The translations under genes were made by a program, and so were the position numbers. The notes beneath the pieces are model-generated. The model ran no database searches and was not told where the DNA came from. It worked only from the letters and a program-made list of their open reading frames with translations. From Halanaerobium saccharolyticum (GTDB lineage: Bacteria > Bacillota > Halanaerobiia > Halanaerobiales > Halanaerobiaceae), in assembly GCF_003053565.1 (NCBI RefSeq), contig NZ_QAXS01000022.1:1-54288 (forward strand): 54,288 nucleotides of DNA, given 5' to 3'. Shown here one piece after another: positions 38,407-46,423 of this stretch (within the stretch, counting starts at the first letter, position 1; each line of letters begins with the position of its first letter).

Positions 38407-38436
38407 ATTATGTCGATTAAAGTCGTAATTTGTCAC
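38407..38436 (-). promoter_or_regulatory. putative zorA promoter
   Basis: Read on the minus strand, GTGACA (38431-38436) and CATAAT (38407-38412) are separated by 18 bases. They sit a short distance before the AGGTGG site of zorA. A direct repeat of CGAC flanks the spacer. It is the only clear promoter seen before the block. Bases 38440-38570 show nothing else of note. Confidence 0.4.
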
Positions 38437-38574
38437 ATATATTTTTTATAATAACTTTTATTTCCTAATATTAAATATTCGTTAAATATTGGTGTTTTCC
38501 TGCTTTGAAGGTGTTTTTCTTTAGCCTAACATAAAAGTATGACAGCCTTATGTCGCGAACTGGTGTATAAATGC

Positions 38575-38600
38575 AAAAAACCCTCCTCAAACGAGAAGGG
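38575..38600 (-). terminator. intrinsic terminator
   Basis: The stem CCCTCCTC/GAGAAGGG (one wobble pair) is followed on the minus strand by a run of six Ts. It is nearly identical to the hairpin at 50055-50083. It ends transcripts coming from the pseudogene to its right. Confidence 0.7.
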
Positions 38601-38604
38601 ATAA

Positions 38605-38840
38605 TTATAAATTATTCAAAATTAATTCAAATGCTTTTTCTTCAAGTTTTTCACTTATCCAAATACCATTGTTTCTCATATTATTAATAGCCTTTTTAAG
38701 ACCAATATTCTCTCCATTATTTATTGCAGAAATAATTTAACAGCCATTGCCATTTTTGCTTCTCTTTCAAAAACTTCTGAACTTTCTTGAAGCAAATCAG
38801 GTAATGTGTCAGGATACTCTATTTCAATTTTTTTGTTCAT
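38605..38840 (-). pseudogene. fused antitoxin/PIN-toxin scrap
   Basis: From the ATG at 38840 the frame reads like a UPF0175-type antitoxin N-terminus (EIEYPDTLPDLLQES, then AKMAMAVKLF) and stops after 39 codons. In the next frame the sequence continues as KIISAINNGENIGLKKAINN and NNGIWISEKLEEKAFELI. This resembles the C-terminal end of DUF3368 PIN-domain toxins. The simplest reading is a deletion that joined the start of an antitoxin gene to the end of its partner toxin. Confidence 0.55.
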
Positions 38841-38939
38841 ATTAATTACCCCATCAATACTTTTGATTTCTTATATTTATACTATAGCATTATAGTTTAA
38901 ATGCAACAAGAAATTCTTAGCATTATTATTGATTTTAAA

Positions 38940-39360
38940 TTAGTAGATCAAACATAATATTAAAATTATTGAGCTAAATCTATCCTGTAATCCATCAGCT
39001 TTTTTTCTATAATAATCAGAAAGATTCTCTTCAATAAAATCAACTAAATCCTCCTGTCTGGCCTGCCCAAAAGCCATTCTGTAGACTGCCAGTGATTTTT
39101 TCAGCTGATCTAAGTGGCTGCTTGCCCTGCTCATCGGATAACAGGAGATATGTCTTTCTATAGCATAATTTTCTTCCTCTTCATTTTCAAAAATTCAGAA
39201 TGGTTCTAGATCATTCATCTCTTCTTTTCTGTCTTCAGCTGCCTAACTTCCATAGATGTCAGTACTTCGATAATAGGGGAAGAAGGGGGCATCCAGATTA
39301 TAATCCCCAACCCCTTTGATATTTTCGCTGTGTAGCTTTGTTATAGGATGAAATTTTAAT
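38940..39360 (-). pseudogene. C-terminal remnant of a large helicase-like protein
   Basis: The minus-strand codons read KFHPITKLHSENIKGVGDYN, then DAPFFPYYRST, a stop or frame break near 39240, an in-frame TGA near 39195, then YPMSRASSHLDQLKKSLAVY and MAFGQARQEDLVDFIEENLS. From memory this pattern is like the C-terminal end of large SNF2-related helicases, including DISARM DrmD-type proteins. That assignment is tentative. The rest of the gene is absent, and an IS21 remnant abuts its 5' side. Confidence 0.4.
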
Positions 39361-39369
39361 ATACACTTC

Positions 39370-40007
39370 CAGTATACATTATCAATTTATCCTGGTCATA
39401 GACCGCCTCCTCTAGTATTCCTTCAAAGTATTGAAAAACATTTTCATGAGCTGCTATTACATCAGCTGTGGTTAATGGTCTATCAAACCATCTACATATT
39501 TGTAGCGAAAATGGGAGAGAGCAAAAGCTATCAGATAGAGAGTTTATCCTGTTAATTCATCTGCTTTGTAGACCCATTTTCACCCATATCAGCCTGCATC
39601 TGCTGTCCCATTGCTGGATCTTCAACTGCCTCATAATCTCTAGTGTGCCTTGATCTGGGAATATCATGTTCTTTTCTTAAATATCTGATGTAGTTTCTGA
39701 GAGTACCTTCAGTAAATCCAGGATAACCCTGAGCTAGTTCTTCAATTCGATCATATATTACAGATGAGAGAATGTTAGGATGTTTTTTAAGCAAATCTAA
39801 GATTTCATCGTGATATTTATCTGCCTTTTTAGCTCTGGTATTCATTGATTCAAGTATTTCGTCAATTTCTTCCAGTGATAAATCATAGTACTTATTGAGT
39901 GTTGGCCGACTAATTTTAAGCTTTCTTGCAATATGGGATTTGCTGAACCCCATTTCTTTTAATTGCTGGAGTTGTATATACATTTTATATCCATTTACTT
40001 TACTCAA
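39370..40007 (-). pseudogene. IS21-family transposase IstA, degraded
   Basis: From the ATG at 40007 the frame gives an intact N-terminal part: a helix-turn-helix (FSKSHIARKLKISRPTLNKY) and the start of the integrase core (AMGQQMQADMGE), ending in a stop at 39552. Homology continues in other frames, with LYLIAFALSHFRYKYV, then RPLTTADVIAAHENVFQYFE and EEAVYDQDKL. Several stops and at least one frameshift break it. The C-terminal half of IstA and all of IstB are missing. It was probably an IS21 insertion next to the defence block. Confidence 0.75.
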
Positions 40008-40141
40008 TATTTCTGCCTCCTTTTAGGATTATTTAAAGAATATTATATCCTAAAAGAGCAGATTATGATACTGGATTAATTTAGTATATTTACCATCATA
40101 AAGTTTATTTTTTTACATTATCTAGCAATATCAGTAAAATC

Positions 40142-40933
40142 TTATTTATTGTCTACATCAATTTTACTGCTATACTTATATTTGTCCAAATCATCATTTT
40201 TTTTAGGCTTTCTAAAAACAAACAAATGCTCATGTTTAATTAAATAAAAATTATAATTTTTGATTTTGTTTTGCCAATAAGAACTTCTTTTACAGTTGTG
40301 CTGTAATTTAATTATTTCTTCTTTTAAAATAAATCCTTTCTTCAAAAATATATTCAATAAATAATAAGATAAAGGCACGTAGTGACTGTGTTTTCTGGTA
40401 TCACCAATTAAAATTGCACAATAGCAATTATTTTTTAAAACTCTATATAACTCAGCTGCAGCCTTAGAAATTTCTTTTAAAAATATTTCTAGTCTATTTA
40501 TTGTAGATAAATCATTTTTAATTTTACCTTGAGAATAGTTAATTATATTAAAATAGGGTGGATGAGTTATTATTAAATCAATACTCCTGGATTTAATAAC
40601 AGTTAAATCTCTAACATCACCTAGTATTATTTTAGGCTGATATTTGTAATCATCTTCAAATTTTAATTTATTTTCAGTTATTTTAACAGCTTCGGGATTG
40701 ATATCAATACCAATACTGCGCCTATTTAAAAGTTTAGATTCAATTAAAGTAGTGCCACCGCCCATCATAGGATCTAGTATAAGATCTCCTTTTTTAGAAT
40801 AATTCAAAATAATATTTCTAGGAACTTGAGGTGCAAAATTACCTCTATATTCAGAACTATGTGTTTTCCAACTTCCTCTTTTAGGAAATGACCAGACAGT
40901 TGTATTCTCTCTTTTGAAATTAGTATTAGTCAT
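40142..40933 (-). CDS. DNA methyltransferase (N4/N6 type) with HPPY motif
   Basis: The SAM-binding motif is DLILDPMMGGGTTLIE (about 50), and the catalytic motif reads LIITHPPYFNIIN, with His at the place of the more usual Asp, Ser or Asn. The N-terminal WSFPKRGSWKTHSSEYRGNF and NFAPQVPRN fit beta-group enzymes. I chose the ATG at 40933, which has GAGGGG before it and gives 263 residues. The longer reading adds a hydrophobic leader without support. It lies 86 bases after the second methylase and may be co-transcribed with it. Its target could differ from the GATC methylases. Confidence 0.75.
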   Translation of the reverse strand: MTNTNFKRENTTVWSFPKRGSWKTHSSEYRGNFAPQVPRNIILNYSKKGDLILDPMMGGGTTLIESKLLNRRSIGIDINPEAVKITENKLKFEDDYKYQPKIILGDVRDLTVIKSRSIDLIITHPPYFNIINYSQGKIKNDLSTINRLEIFLKEISKAAAELYRVLKNNCYCAILIGDTRKHSHYVPLSYYLLNIFLKKGFILKEEIIKLQHNCKRSSYWQNKIKNYNFYLIKHEHLFVFRKPKKNDDLDKYKYSSKIDVDNK

Positions 40934-41019
40934 ATTATCGCCCCTCTTAATATTTTTTACTATTATACCATTATTTGTAAAAAATAGCAAAAGAAAAAGA
41001 CACATTAAATTATGTGCCT

Positions 41020-41823
41020 TTAAAATAATTTTAATTTCCTACTAAATTCTTTATGTCTTTTTATTGTGAGATCAAGATACTCTTTTTCTAGATCAATACC
41101 AATATATTTTCTACCTAAATCTGCTGCAGCCATTCCAGTTGTTCCACTACCGTTAAATGGATCTAATATAACCATATCTCTTTCTGTTGAAGCTTGAACA
41201 ATTCTTTTTAATAAATTTATTGGTTTTTGAGTAGGATGTTTACCATGCTTTTTTTCTTTTTTTCTCAATGAACCAATCATCCAGACATCTTTCATCTGCT
41301 TATTATTATTCATTGATTTCATTAAATCATAATTGAAATAATGATTGCTATCTTCAGATCTTTTAGCCCAAATAATTGTTTCGTTAGAATGAGTAAAAGT
41401 TCTACATCCTAAATTAGGTGGTGGATTTTTCTTAAACCAGACCACATTATTTAAAATTTTGAAATCCATTTGTTGTAAAGCCATTCCTAAAGAATAAATA
41501 TTATGATAAGTTCCTGAAATCCAGATAGTTCCATCTTCAGTTAAAATTCTTCGTGCTTCTTTGATCCAAAGAGTGTTGAATTCATGAATTTCATTGATAT
41601 TATCTTTTTTATCCCACTCTCCTTTATTTACTGATACCATTTTACCTGATTTACAGGTTATGCCATCATTAGAAAGAAAATAGGGTGGATCAGCAAAAAT
41701 CATATCAATAGATTTTTCTTTTAAATTCTTCATTAACTCTATGCTATCACCTTTAAGCAAGGTGAAATTATTTTTATTATAATATATATTTTCTTTATCA
41801 ATTGATTTTAATATTTCTTTCAT
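41020..41823 (-). CDS. beta-class DNA methyltransferase (DpnA-like)
   Basis: At 267 residues, it has the catalytic motif MIFADPPYFLS (about 38) placed before the SAM-binding motif VILDPFNGSGTTGMAA (about 218), the order of beta-class adenine methylases. WFKKNPPPN and KHPTQKP are further family marks. In DpnII systems the companion methylase DpnA has this layout. Here it starts 87 bases from a divergent MutH-like nuclease gene, with a controller-type palindrome overlapping its likely -10 box. Likely target GATC, by context only. Confidence 0.82.
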   Translation of the reverse strand: MKEILKSIDKENIYYNKNNFTLLKGDSIELMKNLKEKSIDMIFADPPYFLSNDGITCKSGKMVSVNKGEWDKKDNINEIHEFNTLWIKEARRILTEDGTIWISGTYHNIYSLGMALQQMDFKILNNVVWFKKNPPPNLGCRTFTHSNETIIWAKRSEDSNHYFNYDLMKSMNNNKQMKDVWMIGSLRKKEKKHGKHPTQKPINLLKRIVQASTERDMVILDPFNGSGTTGMAAADLGRKYIGIDLEKEYLDLTIKRHKEFSRKLKLF

Positions 41824-41834
41824 AATAATCCTAC

Positions 41835-41851
41835 TTTCATTATAAGTGAAT
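41835..41851. promoter_or_regulatory. controller-protein box (C-box) at the methylase/nuclease divergence
   Basis: The near-palindrome TTTCATTATAAGTGAAT differs at only two positions from the perfect one at 43579-43595. On the minus strand it contains TATAAT, the likely -10 box of the beta-class methylase. For the nuclease gene it lies upstream of the promoter. Binding could therefore repress the methylase and help the nuclease. Confidence 0.6.
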
Positions 41852-41910
41852 TTTTATAATTATTATTTTGAGATACAATTATTGTAATAGCTTATAAAGG
41901 AGTTGAAAAT

Positions 41911-42591
41911 ATGAAATTAGAAAATGCAATACAAGTTTTAGAACCAATAACAAATAAACCATTTAAAGATTTTTTAACTGATGAACAAATGAAAGGTATA
42001 AGAATTAATAAAGGTTTAACAGGACAGTTATTGGAATTACAATTAGGTTTAGAAAATTCTTCGCGCAATCTTGATTTTGAAGATGGTGAATTAAAATCAA
42101 ATAAAGTAGATATTGATGGTAAACCACTTGAAACTATGTACATAAAACAAATATCAAGTATGATTGATGATTTGCTTTCCGAAAAAAATTTTTTTGAGAC
42201 TAAGCTATATAAAAAAATAAATAATATACTTCATGTTCCCGTGTATAAAGGTTCAAGAAAAAATAAAGTAAATAGAAAAGAATGGAGACTACTTCCATAT
42301 ATACATATAAAACTATCAGAACATCCTCAACTTAAAAAACAACTCGAAGAAGATTATTATAATATTTGTAAATTAATGAAAAAACAATTAGATAAAAGTC
42401 AAAACTCATATCTCCACACTTGTAATGGTAAGTATATTCAAATTAGAACAAAAGATAGTAAACCATATAATGCTATTTATTCAAATGTCTATAATAGGAT
42501 TGTATCTGATAAAAACAGGGCTTTTTATTTCAAAAAAGAATTTATCAAAAAAATTCAAGAGTTTTCTTCTAGTTATCCTATTCAGTTATAA
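41911..42591 (+). CDS. MutH/Sau3AI-family type II restriction endonuclease
   Basis: The N-terminal half matches the MutH fold: INKGLTGQLLELQLGLE, then NLDFEDGELKSN with the catalytic Asp...Glu-x-Lys, then DIDGKPLETMYIKQIS. At 226 residues it is like MutH and smaller than Sau3AI (about 490). Family members cut or nick at GATC. The start ATG has AAAGGAG before it. It is divergent from the beta-class methylase, and its 3' end overlaps the end of the Dam-like methylase gene by 10 bases. The nuclease call is good; the specificity is inferred. Confidence 0.75.
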   Translation: MKLENAIQVLEPITNKPFKDFLTDEQMKGIRINKGLTGQLLELQLGLENSSRNLDFEDGELKSNKVDIDGKPLETMYIKQISSMIDDLLSEKNFFETKLYKKINNILHVPVYKGSRKNKVNRKEWRLLPYIHIKLSEHPQLKKQLEEDYYNICKLMKKQLDKSQNSYLHTCNGKYIQIRTKDSKPYNAIYSNVYNRIVSDKNRAFYFKKEFIKKIQEFSSSYPIQL

Positions 42592-43502
42592 TTCTTAATA
42601 ACTAGTTCAGTAATTTCTCCTCTTTTAGCAGCATTAGAATTAATTGATCTCTTGGCTGATACTTCTGAAATATCAAATTCAGAATATAATTCTTCAAAAA
42701 AATCATCTTTGGAGTCTGTATTTTTGGGATTAGAATTGCTAAGCATTAAAAAGGCCTCTTCACTAATTTTTTCTGCCCAATCAGCTAATCTCTTTTGACT
42801 TTCTTCATTGAAGTCTGCTCTAGCATATTTAGTAAAGCTTTTAGTTCCTGGTAACGGTCTATATGGGGGATCAATATAAATAAATGTCTGATCCTCTATA
42901 TATTTTTCTGTTTTTTCAAAATCACCAGAAGTTAAAATAACGTTTTCTAATGCTTTACTAACTGCTATTAAGTTTTCTTCATTACAAATAGTCGGGTTTT
43001 TATAACGTCCAATTGGAACATTAAATTCTCCACTCTGATTTTGTCTATAAAGACCATTAAAACAAGTTCTATTTAAGAATATAAATTTAGCTGCATGCTC
43101 GATATGAGCTTTAGTAAATTGATTAAAATTAAGTTCTTTTTTTTCATCATTAAAATTATCTCTTCTTGCATAATAAATTTCTTTTCTATTTTCAGTCTCT
43201 AAAGGTAAGTATTCTTCTTCCATTTCCTTTAACCGTTCAATAACTGCATCTACTTCATTTTTTACAGATTTATAGGTATTTATCAATTCATGATTTGCAT
43301 CGTTTAATACTATCTTTTCAAAATTATAGTGTTTTGTTAATTCAAAAAATACTGCACCTCCACCTACAAAAGGCTCAATATATGTTTTAATCTCATTATT
43401 TTTTAAAGTCAATGGATACTCTAATTCAAACTGCCCAAGTAGTTGTCTTTTACCTCCAGCCCACTTTAAAAATGGTTTTGCTTCAATTTCAGTAGCTAAC
43501 AT
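42582..43502 (-). CDS. Dam-like (D12 class) DNA adenine methyltransferase
   Basis: This alpha-class adenine methylase of 306 residues begins KPFLKWAGGKRQLLGQ (motif X), has EPFVGGGAVFFEL (motif I, about 43) and the catalytic FIYIDPPYRPLPGT (about 207). Members of this branch mainly methylate GATC, as DpnM and Dam do. The gene is divergent from the Xre-type controller. A perfect palindrome lies over its likely -10 box (TATAGT on the minus strand). It is predicted to protect host DNA from the neighbouring nucleases. Confidence 0.9.
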   Translation of the reverse strand: MLATEIEAKPFLKWAGGKRQLLGQFELEYPLTLKNNEIKTYIEPFVGGGAVFFELTKHYNFEKIVLNDANHELINTYKSVKNEVDAVIERLKEMEEEYLPLETENRKEIYYARRDNFNDEKKELNFNQFTKAHIEHAAKFIFLNRTCFNGLYRQNQSGEFNVPIGRYKNPTICNEENLIAVSKALENVILTSGDFEKTEKYIEDQTFIYIDPPYRPLPGTKSFTKYARADFNEESQKRLADWAEKISEEAFLMLSNSNPKNTDSKDDFFEELYSEFDISEVSAKRSINSNAAKRGEITELVIKNYN

Positions 43503-43578
43503 AAATAATTCCTCCCATTCAAAACTTCCTTATTTATTCTAACATATTTTATACTTTCTGTCTGTTATTTTATCATAT

Positions 43579-43595
43579 TTTCACTATAAGTGAAA
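43579..43595. promoter_or_regulatory. controller-protein box (C-box) at the methylase/controller divergence
   Basis: This is a perfect 17-base palindrome, TTTCACTATAAGTGAAA. Its minus strand contains the probable -10 box (TATAGT) of the Dam-like gene. For the controller gene it lies about 20 bases upstream of the TATAAT at 43617-43622, where an activator would sit. A weaker related sequence, ATCATTGTAGGTGAT (43623-43637), overlaps the controller's ribosome-binding site and may be the second operator. Confidence 0.65.
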
Positions 43596-43641
43596 GATAA
43601 TTCTTCAAATTTATATTATAATATCATTGTAGGTGATAATA

Positions 43642-43863
43642 TTGGAAAAAAGAAATGAAATTTACAACCAGATTGGTCAAAAAATAAAAAAGTATAGAAA
43701 AGAAAAAAAGCTAACTCAAGTAGAGTTAGCTGAAAAACTAGATATAAGTATTAGTTATCTTTCAAAAATTGAAGCCAAAAACTGTAGAAAAAGCTTCTCT
43801 TTAGATCTTTTAGTTAACATTGCAGAAACTTTAGAAATAGATATAAAAGATTTTTTTGATTAA
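43642..43863 (+). CDS. Xre-family restriction-modification controller (C protein)
   Basis: The product is about 74 residues with one helix-turn-helix: KLTQVELAEKLDISISYLSK, then FSLDLLVNIAETLEI. Size and position between the methylase and nuclease genes fit a C protein, which times nuclease expression. I prefer the TTG at 43642, seven bases after AGGTGAT, over the GTG at 43633, which lies inside that site. The TATAAT at 43617 puts the transcript start close to the ribosome-binding site. Confidence 0.75.
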   Translation: MEKRNEIYNQIGQKIKKYRKEKKLTQVELAEKLDISISYLSKIEAKNCRKSFSLDLLVNIAETLEIDIKDFFD

Positions 43864-44781
43864 CTATCTTAATACCTCTTCTAAAGCTCCTTCTGCAATC
43901 AATTTTGTTGTAAACAGATAATCAATTTTATCAAAAGTTTCTCGTAATGGTCGTTTTGCTGTTTTCCAACCTTTACCATCAGTGATCCAAATAAAAGCTT
44001 CTACGTTATTCTTAGGTTTTAAGAGATTATTTAAAGAAATATATTCTCCAGCTACTGACTTCAATTTTGAACCACCAGAAGTATAAAAATTAGTTTCAAT
44101 TAAAACAACTTTATTTCCTTTTTTTATTGCAAAATCATATCTTCTAGAACTTTTATCAACTGGTGTTTCTATATTCCACTTTCTTAAAATTTTCTTTTTG
44201 CTGGCCTGCTCAAGATATTCTAATCCTAATTTATTACATTCTTTTTCTATTTACCATTTTGTGATTTTCTCCATTAAAAAACCACTTCTGTTTTTCCTGC
44301 CATTAGTACCAATTCCAACTTCTAAGCCTATCATATAATCTACAATATTTTTAATCTGCTTATTTTTTAATAATTTTAAAAGTCCAATACCATCACAAAA
44401 TTCTATTATATCTTCGATCTCTTTTTCTGTATAGCTACTCTTTTTTCTAAAACTATATTTTTTATATTTCCAGTCATCTCCACGATAATCAACCAAAACT
44501 TCTACACTTTTCTTTCTAATTGCAACAAGTATTGGGATTACATTTACTACTGATGGATGTTTTTTTATTAATTCTTTAAATTCTGTTTTAATATCTTCTT
44601 TCCCAATTAAATAATTTAACAAATTTAATTCCATTTCGATATTTTTAACTTTATGAAATATCTTTGACCAATCAATAAAATAGTCAAAAGTTCGATTTGA
44701 ATGCCGTAGATTTTTAATTATGTAATTAAATATTTGATCTTCATTAGCTCCTAACTCAGAATAGCAATTTAAATAGTTCAA
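43864..44781 (-). pseudogene. DpnII-family restriction endonuclease with one in-frame stop
   Basis: Two minus-strand frames belong to one gene. The N-terminal part from the TTG at 44781 (GAGGGAGG before it) runs through GLEVGIGTNGRKNRSGFLME, a DpnII hallmark. It ends at a TAA at 44251-44253. Reading on in the same frame gives YDFAIKKGNKVVLIETNFYT, then SGGSKLKSVAGEYISL and WITDGKGWKTA, the rest of the DpnII fold. No other lesion was seen. The full frame is 306 codons including the stop, close to DpnII (about 290 residues). It faces the controller gene tail to tail, with no gap. Confidence 0.8.
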
Positions 44782-44971
44782 TTTATTTCCTCCCTCACTA
44801 AATTTTAATAACTTATAGAAATAAAAAATACTCATTGGAATACATAAAAAATAATTGTTATTTACTAATATTAATATTCTTTGAAAACAACTTAAAACCT
44901 TCTTTTAAGGTAATTTTATATATTATAAATCAGGCCGCTGACACGATTATGTAGCAAACTAATGTATTTCG

Positions 44972-45000
44972 AAAAACTCCTCCTCAAAATAAGAAGGAGT
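44972..45000 (-). terminator. intrinsic terminator
   Basis: The stem ACTCCT..CT with AG..AGGAGT is followed on the minus strand by a short T run. It sits directly after the 122-aa gene and so ends the riboswitch-controlled unit. The 30 bases before it resemble those next to the terminator at 38575-38600. Confidence 0.6.
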
Positions 45001-45008
45001 CTTAATAA

Positions 45009-45377
45009 TTAGTATTTTATATTTCTATTAATTTCTTCTCTTTTCTTCTTGGCTGCCTCTCTCATATTTCTAAAATAAATACCTGCTCCACCGATTTCAG
45101 CCGTCATCTGCCCATCAATAATATAATCAATTTTATCTTTTATTTCTTTTATTGAATTATTAAGTTCCTCAGGTTTTAGATTATAGAGCTCATTCTTAAT
45201 ACTTTTTATATCAGACTTTAATTCCTCAACAGGCGGCTTAACTAAAAATTTCTTCCCATTTAATAATTTAACTACTGTCATTTCAAACTCAATTAATTTC
45301 ATTTCAATTTCAAAAGTATCCAGTTCCTTATATTTCTTTTCCAATTCAGCAATATCTTTCTGCAGTTCTAATAACAT
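45009..45377 (-). CDS. hypothetical protein with coiled coil, 122 aa
   Basis: I do not recognise the family. Residues 1-90 are charged and helical, probably coiled-coil. A short Gly-rich segment GQMTAEIGGAGIYF follows (about 92), and a basic tail comes last. The ATG at 45377 has GGGAGATGATT before it. It lies 55 bases after the small Cys-containing gene and before a terminator, so it may share the SAM-I riboswitch control. A small AT hairpin (about 45391-45410) lies in the gap. Confidence 0.5.
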   Translation of the reverse strand: MLLELQKDIAELEKKYKELDTFEIEMKLIEFEMTVVKLLNGKKFLVKPPVEELKSDIKSIKNELYNLKPEELNNSIKEIKDKIDYIIDGQMTAEIGGAGIYFRNMREAAKKKREEINRNIKY

Positions 45378-45432
45378 TTAATCATCTCCCAATATTATTT
45401 TTTAATATTAGAGAGATGGACCCGGCTGAAAG

Positions 45433-45735
45433 TTATCCTAGATGCTCAGTCTTAATTTCTTCAATCTCTTCCTGCAGCATTTGATCAATTTTTGTGCTGT
45501 AATTATCTCTTTTCTGTTTAACTATATTTTCAAGATTTTGGTGCCACTCTTCTTCTGCATGAGGACATTTAAAACGATCAAATCTTGTTTTCTTTTTGGC
45601 CATTGCTGAGCCAAAATCTTTATAGTCTAAAACATTTCTTTTTACCTCACATTTGCTGTCACAGACATTACAGTACATTTCTTCTTTTTCACCTGGAGCT
45701 TTATTAAAAACTGTCAGGCCAGTAGTATAAGTCAT
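45433..45735 (-). CDS. small Cys-containing protein under a SAM-I riboswitch
   Basis: This 100-residue protein has a MYCNVCDSKCEVKRNV cluster near residue 20 and a later FKCPHAEEEWH (about 56). The three to four cysteines and a histidine could bind zinc or another metal. The C-terminus is helical. I recall similar short proteins in Clostridia without a known function. The ATG has a strong AAAGGAGG. It lies directly behind a complete SAM-I riboswitch and terminator, so it should be made when SAM is low. That links it to sulphur or methionine metabolism by inference only. Confidence 0.6.
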   Translation of the reverse strand: MTYTTGLTVFNKAPGEKEEMYCNVCDSKCEVKRNVLDYKDFGSAMAKKKTRFDRFKCPHAEEEWHQNLENIVKQKRDNYSTKIDQMLQEEIEEIKTEHLG

Positions 45736-45761
45736 AGTAAAAACCTCCTTTTTTAGACATT

Positions 45762-45789
45762 AAAAAAACTCTTCTCAATAAGAGAAGAG
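45762..45789 (-). terminator. riboswitch expression-platform terminator
   Basis: A perfect 8-bp stem, CTCTTCTC/GAGAAGAG, with a 5-base loop is followed on the minus strand by seven Ts. It lies between the SAM-I aptamer and the Cys-containing gene. Confidence 0.85.
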
Positions 45790-45913
45790 CTTATAAATAA
45801 TCATCAGCTTCTTTCTTATCTTTCAGCACAACTGCTGCGGAAATTAGCACCTTCCCTGACGGGGGTTGCTGGGTTTCACCGGGTCCGTTCCCTCCACCAC
45901 TCTTAATAAGAGT
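45790..45913 (-). promoter_or_regulatory. SAM-I (S-box) riboswitch
   Basis: Read on the minus strand, the aptamer begins CTCTTATTAAGAGTGGTGG. It continues GGAGGGAACGGACCCGGTG, AAACCCAGCAACCCCC, then AAGGTGCTAATTTCCGC, and closes with GAAAGATAAG pairing back to CTTAT. These are the conserved S-box segments in order. With the downstream terminator it forms a transcriptional OFF switch when SAM is bound. Confidence 0.92.
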
Positions 45914-45971
45914 AGAATTATTAAATTGTGATTATATATTAACATAGAATTTGATTTATAGCAAAATATTT

Positions 45972-46295
45972 TTAACCAGCTTTATTATCAATTATTTTAT
46001 TAAATTCAATTTTTATTATACTTTCTTGATTAGGATTTAAATTGATATTAGCATCTAAAACCTTAGCTAATTTAAGGAGTGTACTTAATTTAGGCAGAAC
46101 TTCTTCTGACTCCAGCCTGGCAATCGCCGACTGCTTTAATCCAGATTTTTTAGCCAGATCTGTTTGAGTCATGTTTTGATCAAGTCTTAATCTTATTAAA
46201 TCAGCTGAAATTTTAGATATTAAAATATGACGCTCATACTCTTCTTCTGACATAGACGACTTTACTATTTGATCAAATTCATCCAAATTGTTCAT
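45972..46295 (-). CDS. Xre-family transcriptional regulator (HigA-like), solo
   Basis: At 107 residues, the helix-turn-helix is LDQNMTQTDLAKKSGLKQSA, followed by IARLESEEVLPKLSTLLKLA. The N-terminal extension (about 1-30) and the pattern resemble antitoxins of the HigA type. No RelE/HigB-like toxin gene lies on either side, so it is a solo regulator or an orphan antitoxin. The ATG has AGGGGG before it, and a long inverted repeat with TATAAT on both strands lies 40 bases upstream. Confidence 0.75.
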   Translation of the reverse strand: MNNLDEFDQIVKSSMSEEEYERHILISKISADLIRLRLDQNMTQTDLAKKSGLKQSAIARLESEEVLPKLSTLLKLAKVLDANINLNPNQESIIKIEFNKIIDNKAG

Positions 46296-46334
46296 TGTAT
46301 TAACCCCCTAATCAACTTTCACTCACTTCAATTG

Positions 46335-46356
46335 ATTATAACATTGATGTTATAAT
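46335..46356. promoter_or_regulatory. palindromic operator-promoter
   Basis: ATTATAACAT and ATGTTATAAT form a perfect inverted repeat around two central bases. Each arm ends in TATAAT or its complement. It lies upstream of the Xre gene and just beyond the end of the HIT gene, and is the probable autoregulatory site. Confidence 0.55.
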
Positions 46357-46423
46357 TAATAAAGAATGATTTTATATAATGATAATATTTTAATTGTAAA
46401 TTATGGCAGAATTTATTTATTAT

